Below are positions 27,681-35,968 of a DNA stretch of 64,000 bases, piece by piece. Below the pieces are notes generated by a model. It made no database searches, was not told the origin of the DNA, and was given only the letters and a program-made list of their open reading frames with translations. The stretch covers positions 124,001-188,000 of the forward strand of contig NZ_PIPN01000006.1 of NCBI RefSeq assembly GCF_003986955.1, read 5' to 3'. Source of the stretch: Aliidiomarina sedimenti (GTDB lineage Bacteria; Pseudomonadota; Gammaproteobacteria; Enterobacterales; Alteromonadaceae). Every line of letters starts with the position of its first letter. Positions within the stretch are counted from its first letter, which is position 1. The translations under genes and the position numbers were made by a program.

Positions 27681-28001
27681 TCACATTAGAATTGTAATCA
27701 AAACCAAAGCCAATAGACTAACTAAAAAAGCAGTTAACCTTACACATTGCAAATTGATATCGTTTTTATCAAACGAACCAGTAAATGGAGGAGCCGGGAT
27801 ATCACGGTCGAATAAAAAACCGTAACTTGATATTAGCGTATAAGCAAAAACAATACAGTTCAAACTCAATTGCTTATTGGCACCAGAATATATATATTTA
27901 ACTAACAGTAACGCCCCAAAAACAATAACCAGGAAAGAAACAAAGGTAACCCTCCATACTACTGGGATAGTATTCGATGGCCAAATGAATTTATTAATCA
28001 T
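27681..28001 (-). CDS. Small membrane protein, island paralog 2 (immunity-like)
   Basis: A 106-residue membrane protein beginning MINKFIWPSN and carrying the VKYIYSG, FLFDRDIP and SFDKNDI positions shared with the other two paralogs. Its ATG overlaps the end of the toxin-like ORF upstream by 8 bases (ATGATTAA), the tight coupling seen in toxin-immunity pairs. The sequence is the most diverged of the three and lacks the terminal GDW/ADW. Confidence 0.6.
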   Translation of the reverse strand: MINKFIWPSNTIPVVWRVTFVSFLVIVFGALLLVKYIYSGANKQLSLNCIVFAYTLISSYGFLFDRDIPAPPFTGSFDKNDINLQCVRLTAFLVSLLALVLITILM

Positions 28002-28403
28002 CGCTGTCTTCCTCTCTCAAGCCTTCGTTATTCATGCTTTCTTCAAGAATACCTGCGCCGTCCCCTATCCGTTCATGCAACCCAAGTAGAGATAACGCCG
28101 CCATGCTAAAGTAGCCCAGAGCTGTAGTAGTAACCCCTGCCGGGGTAAACATGGAGGTCACAGTCGCCGCGTCGGTAGCGTCATCAAGTCCCTGTGCGGT
28201 AAGCGCATTGCGATAAGCCTGCCCTTCAGGTGAACTCCAATCAACATTCAGCTGCTGAGACAAGCAATCGGCTGTCGCACAGGAATAATGTGGCACGCTA
28301 TATATATATTCCCATCCACATTGTACCCCACCTTATAACGACCTGTGTCATCTAACGGTCTGCCTGTTAACGAATCACGAGGTGTGGCTGGTTCAGCTAC
28401 CAT
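27994..28403 (-). pseudogene. Toxin-like ORF broken at a TA repeat
   Basis: Reading left from ATG 28403, the frame gives MVAEPATPRDSLTGRP and continues to GYNVDGNIY, then loses phase in a (TA)5 tract at 28299-28309; the second frame continues VPHYSCATADCLSQQ to EEDSDD and stops at 27994. Removing one TA unit restores a single frame of about 135 residues. The C-terminal half has an Ala/Thr-rich hydrophobic stretch. I do not recognise a family. Its end overlaps the membrane protein gene at 27681-28001, so it may be the C-terminal module of a polymorphic toxin. Confidence 0.5.
28299..28309. repeat. Short TA dinucleotide tract
   Basis: TATATATATAT inside the toxin-like ORF. Loss of one TA unit rejoins the two frames on either side. 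Confidence 0.7.
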
Positions 28404-28475
28404 TGTTAGCAAAACCCTGCTTTTCAACGGAAGTGAGTATATTGCCCTGAGATAAGTCTAGAAACACTTAATCAT

Positions 28476-28805
28476 CTACCAGTCAGCAATGAAAATAACC
28501 GCTAAAAAGGCAATAGAAGAAATCCAGAAAACTCCACTACGAGCGCTCTGAAGGCCTACGTCATCCTCATCAAATGCTGCAGAAGTAAGAGATAAGTAAA
28601 TTTTTTTATTGAATAAGTAAGGATAGATCCACACCATTAAGATAGGCCCAAAAACATGAAACAATCCGTCCGCATCAAAAATAAAATATTTCAAATAACC
28701 CGTAACAATCCATAAAACCCAACCGACGATAACTAGCGAAAACCTAACCTTAAAGGGAATCCACTTATCTGGCCAAATGAACTCTTTCATCTTTATTACT
28801 GTCAT
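28476..28805 (-). CDS. Small membrane protein, island paralog 3 (immunity-like)
   Basis: A 109-residue protein starting MTVIKMKEFIWPDKWIP; the ATG at 28805 has AGGTGA upstream. It is closest to the gene at 27070, sharing IWPDKWI, YLKYF, Y-LF-x-K and the acidic FDEDD before the last helix, and ends IADW. Three hydrophobic segments. Placed between the two toxin-like remnants. Confidence 0.6.
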   Translation of the reverse strand: MTVIKMKEFIWPDKWIPFKVRFSLVIVGWVLWIVTGYLKYFIFDADGLFHVFGPILMVWIYPYLFNKKIYLSLTSAAFDEDDVGLQSARSGVFWISSIAFLAVIFIADW

Positions 28806-28832
28806 ACTATTATTCACCTGGACCAGATAAAA

Positions 28833-29132
28833 TCACTTAACTTCGTCGTCTTCTTTCGGGATTTCATCCGGGTTCTTTAAGTAGTGCCAGGTACTAATTG
28901 CATCGATAAAGCTTCCAAACAACATTAGAAACAAAAAGAAACTAGCAAGAACCCTATACCACCGTTGCTGAGGCGGCCCGGACCCCTCCATACTCCACCA
29001 CTCGATGTACTCTTTTAAGAAATTCCCTAACTCAACTCCGTTCCACATTCCCAGAAACATAAAAGTGAACGGCATATAGGCTTTCAAGTTCCTCAACCAA
29101 AATGCTTTCCAGGTATACCTTTTGCTTGTCAT
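28833..29132 (-). CDS. Small membrane protein downstream of toxin-like remnant
   Basis: A 99-residue protein with two hydrophobic helices (about 18-33 and 60-80) separated by a Trp-rich loop, and an acidic tail KEDDEVK. It is not clearly related to the three IWP-box paralogs. The ATG at 29132 has GGAGACGG upstream and sits 2 bp after the TAA that would end the frame-restored toxin-like ORF. Probable cognate immunity gene, by position only. Confidence 0.55.
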   Translation of the reverse strand: MTSKRYTWKAFWLRNLKAYMPFTFMFLGMWNGVELGNFLKEYIEWWSMEGSGPPQQRWYRVLASFFLFLMLFGSFIDAISTWHYLKNPDEIPKEDDEVK

Positions 29133-29134
29133 GA

Positions 29135-29494
29135 TTAACCGTCTCCATTCTCAAACGGTTGAGGATCGGTTTCTGGCATTCGTATATTTCTGAGCTGGTA
29201 AACGAATTGTACGTCGATGGAAATGTAAGTGCACCCACGCCAAATGTTAGCCAGGAAGCACTGCCATCTGCTCCTAGCCCCGTCCAAGGCGCCCGCGTCA
29301 CAAACTCAGCTCCACCATACCATTCCGCCCCCAAGCCAATATTCGGCTCATATTGGTGACCAGCCCCGAAAAAGTTTGCTCGGTTATCGACCGTATTGTA
29401 ATACAGGTCAAATCGCTCAGAAGCTCCATCACTGTTGAACACATGTGTGCAAGCTATGAACGGTACAACGGAAGATCCCGCTTTTAAAGTGTTA
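29135..29494 (-). pseudogene. Second toxin-like ORF, frameshifted at a G run
   Basis: The open frame has no clear start; it runs through HVFNSDGASERFDLYYN and ends SASWLTFGVG, where a GGG run occurs (about 29233-29236). One extra G would shift into a frame reading TYISIDVQFVYQLRN and ending PETDPQPFENGDG with TAA at 29137-29135, directly before the next ATG. Without the shift the frame runs on over the downstream gene to 29032. Gly/Phe/Tyr-rich, no recognised family. Likely a displaced C-terminal toxin module or a sequencing-level frameshift. Confidence 0.45.
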
Positions 29495-29541
29495 AGTAAA
29501 ACTATCCGTTATAGCGGAGGCAATTGCAGAAGGGGAGTGGG

Positions 29542-30138
29542 CTAAAACCGAACCGGAGAGATTAGCTCACCTGAACGGTACTTTTCTGCCAGCGGAATCG
29601 CTCGCTCGAAATATTCTTGTTGAATAATAGGAATGAATTCCATCCGGTCACCGCGTTTGAAGGCGTCTAAGTAGCTTTGCAGCTTCTCTACGTCGCCTTT
29701 AAGGACACAGGCGATAATATGAGTAAACTGCCAACCGCCCGGGCGATTATAAATCTCGTATTTACGCTTTAACTCCGGCGCAATAACCTCTTCAGTACAG
29801 CACTTATTAAACCAGTCCAGCGCCATTTGGGTAATTTCCGTTAGATGCGCTTCGGTGATTTCACCCTCAGTCTCAATGAATACATTGCCATCGCCGGTGA
29901 CAAATAAATAAGAGCCACCATCATTCTGGTAAATTTCTGAAGTTAAGTGGCAAAACCACCGAGGCTTCATCACTAAAGATACACCGACAATTTCTTTCCG
30001 GGTTCTGCCACGTAGTTTGGGACGCATATGAGCATAACCCATGTCATCATCTTTGAGGGTAAACCGCCAATCTCCTCCTCCCTCATTCACCGCCGGATAG
30101 CGATTTTTAAAATACTTAATCAGTTCTGCTTTTTTCAT
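29542..30138 (-). CDS. Unknown protein at right edge of island
   Basis: A soluble 198-residue protein without signal peptide or membrane helices; Trp/Tyr-rich with an alpha/beta look. It starts MKKAELIKYFKNRYPAV behind an AGGAGG ribosome site and ends LISPVRF. I do not recognise a family; its position as first gene of the one-way island suggests a cytoplasmic immunity protein, which is weak inference. A 41-bp gap separates it from the right edge repeat region. Confidence 0.6.
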   Translation of the reverse strand: MKKAELIKYFKNRYPAVNEGGGDWRFTLKDDDMGYAHMRPKLRGRTRKEIVGVSLVMKPRWFCHLTSEIYQNDGGSYLFVTGDGNVFIETEGEITEAHLTEITQMALDWFNKCCTEEVIAPELKRKYEIYNRPGGWQFTHIIACVLKGDVEKLQSYLDAFKRGDRMEFIPIIQQEYFERAIPLAEKYRSGELISPVRF

Positions 30139-30204
30139 ATTTTAACCTCCTAATCCTGGTTCGCGCTGGATACGACAGGAATGCCACTTGAGTCTTACAA
30201 ACCG

Positions 30205-30257
30205 ATTTCGCTATTGGCTATGAGGCTGTTATCCGGTACATTTACCTTATCATTACA
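30205..30257 (+). repeat. Right copy of 53-bp island-edge repeat
   Basis: Partner of 26300-26352 (43/53 identical). It lies 20-70 bp before the protease ATG at 30274 and so probably contains part of that gene's promoter or leader. Confidence 0.65.
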
Positions 30258-30273
30258 CCTGCCAAGTTTATTT

Positions 30274-31935
30274 ATGCGATATATCTATCTCAGCGCTCTT
30301 TTCGCCACTTTTGTCTGCTTTTATACGACATCGGCGTATGCACAATCCAGTCCTGCATCAAAAACGCCGGTTCTGGTTGAGCCGGAGAGCGAGCAAGACA
30401 TTAACGCGTTGTCGAAAGCGGTGGTACAGATCCGCACTCCAAATTCGACCGGTTCGGGCAGCATGGTGGTTTACCAGGGCCGGCTGATGGTGTTCACCAA
30501 CCGCCATGTCACTGAAGGCCATGACAGTGTAGAAATCGCTATTCTTAAAGATGTGCACGAACCTGCGGTACCGACATTCAGGGGTGAACTACGAGTATTT
30601 TCAGCTGAGTACGACCTCGCTGTTTACGAAGTCAACGAAGATATAGAGGGCCGCACGGTCACTGCAGAGCAGCTGGATACTAGCGATAACCCCTGGGAAT
30701 ATCAGCTACCACAACTCGAATTTATTGATGCCGACGAGGTGCTGAGTCGCGGAACACCACTCGCCTTGCTTGGCTACCCAGGGTTAGCTGGTGACGAGCT
30801 GGTTTACACCGCTGGTATCGTTTCTTCTGTGCAGATGACTGATTTTAATCAAAAACGCATGGTTGCCTGGTATCGGACCAACGCGGAAATGTCGCCCGGT
30901 AACAGCGGTGGTATTGCATTAACCAATGATGGCCGCGTGATTGGCATCCCAACCATGGTTGCAATGGAAGAGCGCACCGGTGGCCGGCTTGGCAGTATTC
31001 TTTCGATTCCACTGGCCTTCGCGGTTATGCAAAGCGATGACTTACTAACCAGCTGGGATGACTACTACAACCCAGACGATCACCTCAATCCGGAGGGTGA
31101 GCCGACCTATGGCCAGCACACTCTTGCCGGTTCACAACTGAATTTACCATTGACCGCAGGGGGCAGCCGCAGTGCCAGTTACCTCGGCGAGCTATGCACT
31201 GGGTATGCGGCAGAAAACCCAGACGCCATTTTGACCCTGAGTGAAGTCACGGAACGCCTGACTATCGAGTTTAATGCCAGCGAAAGCACCAAAGATGCGA
31301 CCATGGTTGTGCGAGCGCCTGATAATCGCTGGCACTGCAACGATGACCGCGAAGCAGGGAATTTGAATCCGGGACTTTATCTTGAGCAGGCTCAGCCGGG
31401 CGACTACCAGGTATGGGTCGGTGGCTATCAGCCAAGTGACTTTTTTAGCGGCAACGTGACCGCCTATTCCGCAGGTGTAGACACAACCACAGCAGAGGCC
31501 AGTGGTGGATTCAACTTGAATGGTGACCCCTTATACGGAACCCACCAATTAAGCGCCTTTTTCCTTCCGGATCCGCAGACTATTGAGGTGGTTGCAGGTG
31601 GTAATGTCGATATCAGCGAGACCATCGACGGCTCTGGCTGCACCGGGTTCGCCGCTGGCAACCCTGACGTCCGTATGCATTTCAGCGGCTCTACTGCAGG
31701 ACTGAAAGCTTACTTCGTTGCAGACAACCCAACAGAAGATGCCACTATCGTTATTAATACGCCAGACGGTAGCTGGCACTGCAATGACGATGCCCATGGC
31801 TCCACCCTGAACCCGATGCTTGATCTCGGGACCAGTGGCGAAGGTCGCTATGATATTTGGATTGGCAGCTATCGTCAGGGCAATTACATAAGTGGCAAAC
31901 TACACTTTACCGAGATGAGTGTAGAAGTCCCGTAA
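30274..31935 (+). CDS. Secreted trypsin-like serine protease with duplicated C-terminal domain
   Basis: A 553-residue exported protein: signal peptide ending SAYAQ, then an S1C/trypsin-like domain with His in FTNRHVTEG, Asp in EYDLAVYEV and the nucleophile Ser in MSPGNSGG. After residue about 280 come two copies of an about 115-residue domain, each with CTG-(Y/F)-AA-NPD, a D-A-T-x-V strand, WHCNDD and G-x-Y-x-(V/I)-W-(V/I)-G. These look like PPC-type beta-sandwich domains with a conserved Cys pair. The ATG at 30274 is chosen to begin at the signal peptide. No PDZ domain, so it is not DegP-like. Pirin follows after 9 bp. Confidence 0.8.
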   Translation: MRYIYLSALFATFVCFYTTSAYAQSSPASKTPVLVEPESEQDINALSKAVVQIRTPNSTGSGSMVVYQGRLMVFTNRHVTEGHDSVEIAILKDVHEPAVPTFRGELRVFSAEYDLAVYEVNEDIEGRTVTAEQLDTSDNPWEYQLPQLEFIDADEVLSRGTPLALLGYPGLAGDELVYTAGIVSSVQMTDFNQKRMVAWYRTNAEMSPGNSGGIALTNDGRVIGIPTMVAMEERTGGRLGSILSIPLAFAVMQSDDLLTSWDDYYNPDDHLNPEGEPTYGQHTLAGSQLNLPLTAGGSRSASYLGELCTGYAAENPDAILTLSEVTERLTIEFNASESTKDATMVVRAPDNRWHCNDDREAGNLNPGLYLEQAQPGDYQVWVGGYQPSDFFSGNVTAYSAGVDTTTAEASGGFNLNGDPLYGTHQLSAFFLPDPQTIEVVAGGNVDISETIDGSGCTGFAAGNPDVRMHFSGSTAGLKAYFVADNPTEDATIVINTPDGSWHCNDDAHGSTLNPMLDLGTSGEGRYDIWIGSYRQGNYISGKLHFTEMSVEVP

Positions 31936-31944
31936 GGAGTCCCC

Positions 31945-32850
31945 ATGACCAATATGGCCCGAACTGCTGAACAGCCCTGTGACACACAGTCTGGAAGCGA
32001 CGAGGTGCGGCGTGTTATCACGCCGCGGGAAACTGAGCTCGGCGGCTTTGTGGTGCGCCGTTCGATTCCGACCCGCGAGCAGCGTAGCCTGGGGCCGTGG
32101 ATCTTTATCGACCACATGGGACCAGCCGATTTCCAGCCGGGCCACGGTGTCAACGTGCCGCCGCATCCGCATATTGGTCTGGCTACGGTTACCTATTTAT
32201 TTGATGGTCAGATCCTGCATCGCGATTCCCTCGGCAGTGAGCTGGTGATTACCCCGGGGGCGATCAATCTGATGGTGGCGGGCTCCGGCATTGTCCATTC
32301 AGAGCGGGAACCGGCTGAGCTGACAGAACAGGCTCACAGTATGCATGGCCTTCAACTGTGGCTGGCATTGCCCGACGCCGACGAACAGTGTGCTCCTGAG
32401 TTCCACCACTACAGCGCCGATGAACTCCCCAGCGACGAGGGTATCAAGGTACTTATTGGCGAGGTCAACGGGCTGCGTTCACCAGTTAAAACCTTCAGCC
32501 CAACCTTGTTTTCCGAAGCACGATTGTCAGCCGGTGATAGCATTCAGTTGCCGGAGTACGACGAAGTCGGGGTTTACCTGCTTAGCGGCTCAGCAAGCGT
32601 CGGTACCCAGCAAGTCCAGCCCAATCAACTGGTGGTATTATCCCGCAGCGGACTGTCGCTTCAGTGCAGCGACGATTGCCATTTGGTTATGCTCGGTGGC
32701 AGTTCGGTGGGCAAGCGTTACCTGGACTGGAATTTCGCAGCCTCCAGCACCGAACGTTTAAAACAGGCCCGCGAGGACTGGAAAGCCGGACGCTTTGCTA
32801 AGGTGCCCGGCGACGAAGACGACTTTGTGCCTTACCCGGGCAGCGACTAA
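31945..32850 (+). CDS. Pirin family protein
   Basis: Bicupin of 301 residues. The pirin core is clear: PWIFIDHMGPADF, the metal-binding His pair in PPHPHIGLATVTY, and GSGIVHSERE with the remaining His/Glu ligands. Bacterial pirins bind Fe or Ni and show quercetinase-like or regulatory activity; the role here is unknown. The AAGGAG site precedes the ATG, and the close spacing suggests co-transcription with the protease. Confidence 0.9.
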   Translation: MTNMARTAEQPCDTQSGSDEVRRVITPRETELGGFVVRRSIPTREQRSLGPWIFIDHMGPADFQPGHGVNVPPHPHIGLATVTYLFDGQILHRDSLGSELVITPGAINLMVAGSGIVHSEREPAELTEQAHSMHGLQLWLALPDADEQCAPEFHHYSADELPSDEGIKVLIGEVNGLRSPVKTFSPTLFSEARLSAGDSIQLPEYDEVGVYLLSGSASVGTQQVQPNQLVVLSRSGLSLQCSDDCHLVMLGGSSVGKRYLDWNFAASSTERLKQAREDWKAGRFAKVPGDEDDFVPYPGSD

Positions 32851-32854
32851 GGCG

Positions 32855-33298
32855 CTACTCTGCCTGCAATTGGCGCAAAGCATTACGCTCCTCTTCAAGC
32901 GACAAGGTCGGGCCGGCGCCTAGTTCACCCATTTTCTGATTTACAGTACGGCTCCCAGAGGCGTGCTGTGTAATCTCGAATTCATCGTCCCGCTCTGCCC
33001 TGACGCGCTGAAACTCGATAAAAGTCAACCAGCCTTGCTCCGGATCAAAGCAGGCAAGCTGCTCGTTCATGCTCCCATCGCCACCAACGCTATACACCCG
33101 ACACAAGCTGTCACTGTCGGTGAAAAAGCTAAAATGGCTTATGAAGAGTTGGTCATTTTCTATTTCGATCATCTGTCCGCTCTCGGCCACAGCCAACTGC
33201 TCAGCAATGAGTGACCACGGGCCCTGTTGTCGGTTGAATATAAACACACTTAACACAACAATGACGAGCACACTTACCGTACCTACAATAACTTTCAC
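32855..33298 (-). CDS. Membrane-anchored protein, unknown function
   Basis: A 147-residue protein with one N-terminal helix (about 4-20) and a periplasmic domain holding two Cys residues (SLCRVYS and QLACFDP) that may pair. The end is charged and helical. No family recognised. It converges with pirin, with only 4 bp between the stops. Confidence 0.6.
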   Translation of the reverse strand: MKVIVGTVSVLVIVVLSVFIFNRQQGPWSLIAEQLAVAESGQMIEIENDQLFISHFSFFTDSDSLCRVYSVGGDGSMNEQLACFDPEQGWLTFIEFQRVRAERDDEFEITQHASGSRTVNQKMGELGAGPTLSLEEERNALRQLQAE

Positions 33299-33472
33299 GG
33301 ACTCTTCTCCAAATACTTCTCCACCTGAAGATCCAGGTGTTTTTTATGGGCGCTACTCGAACGCTGTGATAGCATTTCCATGCGAATTCAGTGAAACGGA
33401 AATACCGAACAAGGCTAACTTCTTCTCCGAACTCGGAATATTACAATAACATGTGCAACACAGGGACACATT

Positions 33473-35374
33473 ATGGCTTATGATTTCGGCTCACAGAGCC
33501 TGGGGATAACCAACCCGTTTAAAAAGGAAGGGGCAATTCGTCTGGTCGGGGGACTGGTGATTACCTTACTTGGCGTTTATGCGCTGCTTCAGGTGACCTC
33601 TTTAATTGCAGAACAACTCATTTCTGCCTGGATCTACGCCGCGGCCGGTTTTTTACTGCTGATTACGGGGCTACGCCGTTGTGGCAGCGGCCTGATGCAG
33701 TTGTTCAAATTCTTCGTCGGCCGTTCGGTGCCGTCGTCCCTGACCCGTAACCTGACCAAGAGTGAGCGTGAAAACGCCGATATTGAAGCGAAGCAGGGTT
33801 CGCTGGCATACACCGCGGGGTCGCTTGAGTCGATGCTGATGGGGCGCAAAAACTCGACCTTCAGCGAACCTGAAGGCTGGATGGGACGCCTGGTTCATTC
33901 GGTGTTTCCACGCCTGGTTTTCATGCCCTACCCGATCCGGAATGTGGTTCAGCAGGTGGCTTCGGCAGTAGTGACCACGCTTATTGCCTTCGTCGCTTTT
34001 GGCTTAACCTATTTTGTTGCCACCACCGGCTTAGCCGGAACCGCCGGGCATATTATTCTGCCGGCGTTCTCGGTATTGCTGCTTATTTACCTGGTTTCTA
34101 CCTGGCGCAACGCGGCGATTAACGTCAAGCTGGACCGGGTCAAGCAGCTGCAGAGCGCAAACGCGGCCAGTGTTGCCAAGATCATTGCCTTCTCGATTAT
34201 CTTTCCGGTGCTGATCGGTCTTGGCTACCACTATTTACAGACTAACTCACCACAGACGCTGGCAGAACTAAGCTTTATGGGGCAGAACATTGAATTATTC
34301 AGTGCCTGGCCGATGCTGTTCTTATTGCTTGGCTTAGCCGTCATTATTACCGGCCTGGTCATGGTGTTGGTCAATGGGCGTGCTCAACAGGTCAACACCG
34401 CGACTGAAGTCGCCGAGTACCGTGAAAACCTGCAGGAGTCTGTGCATCCGAACGAGATTTTCATCAACATTGAAAACATTGTACTGGCGAACCGCCGCTA
34501 CAAAGAGGTTCCCAACCGGACCTACATTAACTTTGACCCTAAACTGAATGAACAGAGCCAGGGCAAAGGTGATTTCTCCGGTGAGCTGCTGATTGAAACC
34601 CAGCCAGCCTTTGCCAAGCATGAAGCGCAACCGGTTCATTCGCTGGTGCGTCTGCTTTCAACCGGCCTGGCACAGGTGCTGATTGTGACCGGCGCGCTGC
34701 TATTTTTACTCTTAACCGGGAAAATTAGCGAGCTGTACCAGTTCTTCAGTGCCTCTGCACCTGCTTTGAACCAAATGAGCGAAAATCAGGCTATTAGCTG
34801 GTTTGGAGAGGCATCAGGCGTGGTGGTCGGCGCGGTGGCGATGTTGTTTGCGTTCTTAGTGGTCTCGATGATGGGCCGCTTACTGGAAGGCTTCACCCAT
34901 GTCTTCTGGGCCGAGCTTCAGTTCAACTCGTTGCTGATGTACATGAAAACTGAAGGCACTTTCTCGGAATCGAAAATCTCCACCGGGATGTCAATTCATG
35001 ACTCCACGCGCAGCGAAAACGTAATTGTTAAATCGTCCATTACACCATGGATTGTCAGCTCACGGATTACTACCAGCACCTTCGCCACCAGTGGTCAGAA
35101 CAATGTTGAGATGCCACGCTACGTGATGTCGATGCATAAAAACGAAGACGAACTGAACATGATTGTGGATGAGATCCGTGACTTCCTGCGTGGCCGCGAA
35201 AATATCGCAGGCTTCACCAACACCAAGGATCTGCAACATGCGGAGAATATTCTGCGTGTGAACCAGGTGTCACGCGGCCAGGAAGGCGACAGCGGCAACG
35301 CTAAGCTGACGCAGAAAGAAGACGACCAAGCCGCTGGCTACCTGCGTAATGCAGAATCCGACGAGCAGAGCTAA
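33473..35374 (+). CDS. Large multi-pass membrane protein, unknown function
   Basis: A 633-residue protein with helices near 22-40 and 49-66, a basic loop (VGRSVPSSLTRNLTKSE), pairs of helices around 165-215, 240-305 and 405-475, then an about 150-residue soluble C-terminus that includes the Ser/Thr-rich VIVKSSITPWIVSSRITTST. I do not recognise a family and see no catalytic motif. It has its own upstream region and overlaps the convergent DUF924 gene by 4 bases. Confidence 0.6.
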   Translation: MAYDFGSQSLGITNPFKKEGAIRLVGGLVITLLGVYALLQVTSLIAEQLISAWIYAAAGFLLLITGLRRCGSGLMQLFKFFVGRSVPSSLTRNLTKSERENADIEAKQGSLAYTAGSLESMLMGRKNSTFSEPEGWMGRLVHSVFPRLVFMPYPIRNVVQQVASAVVTTLIAFVAFGLTYFVATTGLAGTAGHIILPAFSVLLLIYLVSTWRNAAINVKLDRVKQLQSANAASVAKIIAFSIIFPVLIGLGYHYLQTNSPQTLAELSFMGQNIELFSAWPMLFLLLGLAVIITGLVMVLVNGRAQQVNTATEVAEYRENLQESVHPNEIFINIENIVLANRRYKEVPNRTYINFDPKLNEQSQGKGDFSGELLIETQPAFAKHEAQPVHSLVRLLSTGLAQVLIVTGALLFLLLTGKISELYQFFSASAPALNQMSENQAISWFGEASGVVVGAVAMLFAFLVVSMMGRLLEGFTHVFWAELQFNSLLMYMKTEGTFSESKISTGMSIHDSTRSENVIVKSSITPWIVSSRITTSTFATSGQNNVEMPRYVMSMHKNEDELNMIVDEIRDFLRGRENIAGFTNTKDLQHAENILRVNQVSRGQEGDSGNAKLTQKEDDQAAGYLRNAESDEQS

Positions 35375-35919
35375 AAACCGGAACCGGGCTGCTGCAGAAA
35401 CTCGATTTCTTCTGCAGTAGACTCGCGCCCGAGTACATTGTTGCGGTGTGGGTAACGGCCAAAACGGTCGATAATTTCTTTGTGTTTGTATTCAAACTCA
35501 AGGTTGTCTTCCAGACCCGGCTGCTTATACAAGCGCACCGCTTCTTCATGGATCAGCTTTGACTCACTGTGCATATAAGGCATGTACAAAAACGCACGCT
35601 GACGGGCCGGAATGGCCTGGTCTGCTTCATTGGCGACTGCTTCCTGAGCCAACGCGAGTGCTAACGCGTCCTGGGCAAACGCCTGTGGGGTATCGCGGAA
35701 CATATTGCGGGAAAACTGATCAAGCAGAATAACTTCCGCTAAGCGCCCCTGTGCTGAGGCTCGCCAGTGAGACAGCTCACAACGCGAGGCTTGCTGATGC
35801 AGCTCTGTGAAGCGTTCTTTGATGGTCGCATCCAGGCTGTCGCTTTTGCTAAACCAGTCTGCGGGTGTGAGTTCTTTGAACCAGAAATTTAGTACCTGAG
35901 TGGGGACCGCCATAAACAT
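35371..35919 (-). CDS. DUF924 family protein
   Basis: All-helical TPR-like protein of 182 residues. The family marks are VLNFWFKEL at the start, VILLDQFSRNMFRDTPQAFA, FLYMPYMHSE and FGRYPHRN. The function is unknown across the family. It lies downstream of the PYP operon in the same direction, 49 bp after its end, and may be read from it. Confidence 0.85.
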   Translation of the reverse strand: MFMAVPTQVLNFWFKELTPADWFSKSDSLDATIKERFTELHQQASRCELSHWRASAQGRLAEVILLDQFSRNMFRDTPQAFAQDALALALAQEAVANEADQAIPARQRAFLYMPYMHSESKLIHEEAVRLYKQPGLEDNLEFEYKHKEIIDRFGRYPHRNNVLGRESTAEEIEFLQQPGSGF

Positions 35920-35968
35920 ACCCTGATTGTGTTTGGTATTATCGTTAGTTTAGGTCCCAGCTTAGGCG

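Noticed and set aside
26360-30138. Integron cassette array
   Set aside because: Small one-way genes suggest it, but there is no integrase gene and I found no repeated attC-like sites with core GTTRRRY/RYYYAAC arms between the genes.
26241-30260. Insertion sequence or prophage as cause of the island
   Set aside because: No transposase, integrase or phage structural gene in or beside it; the edge repeats are direct, diverged and not terminal inverted repeats.
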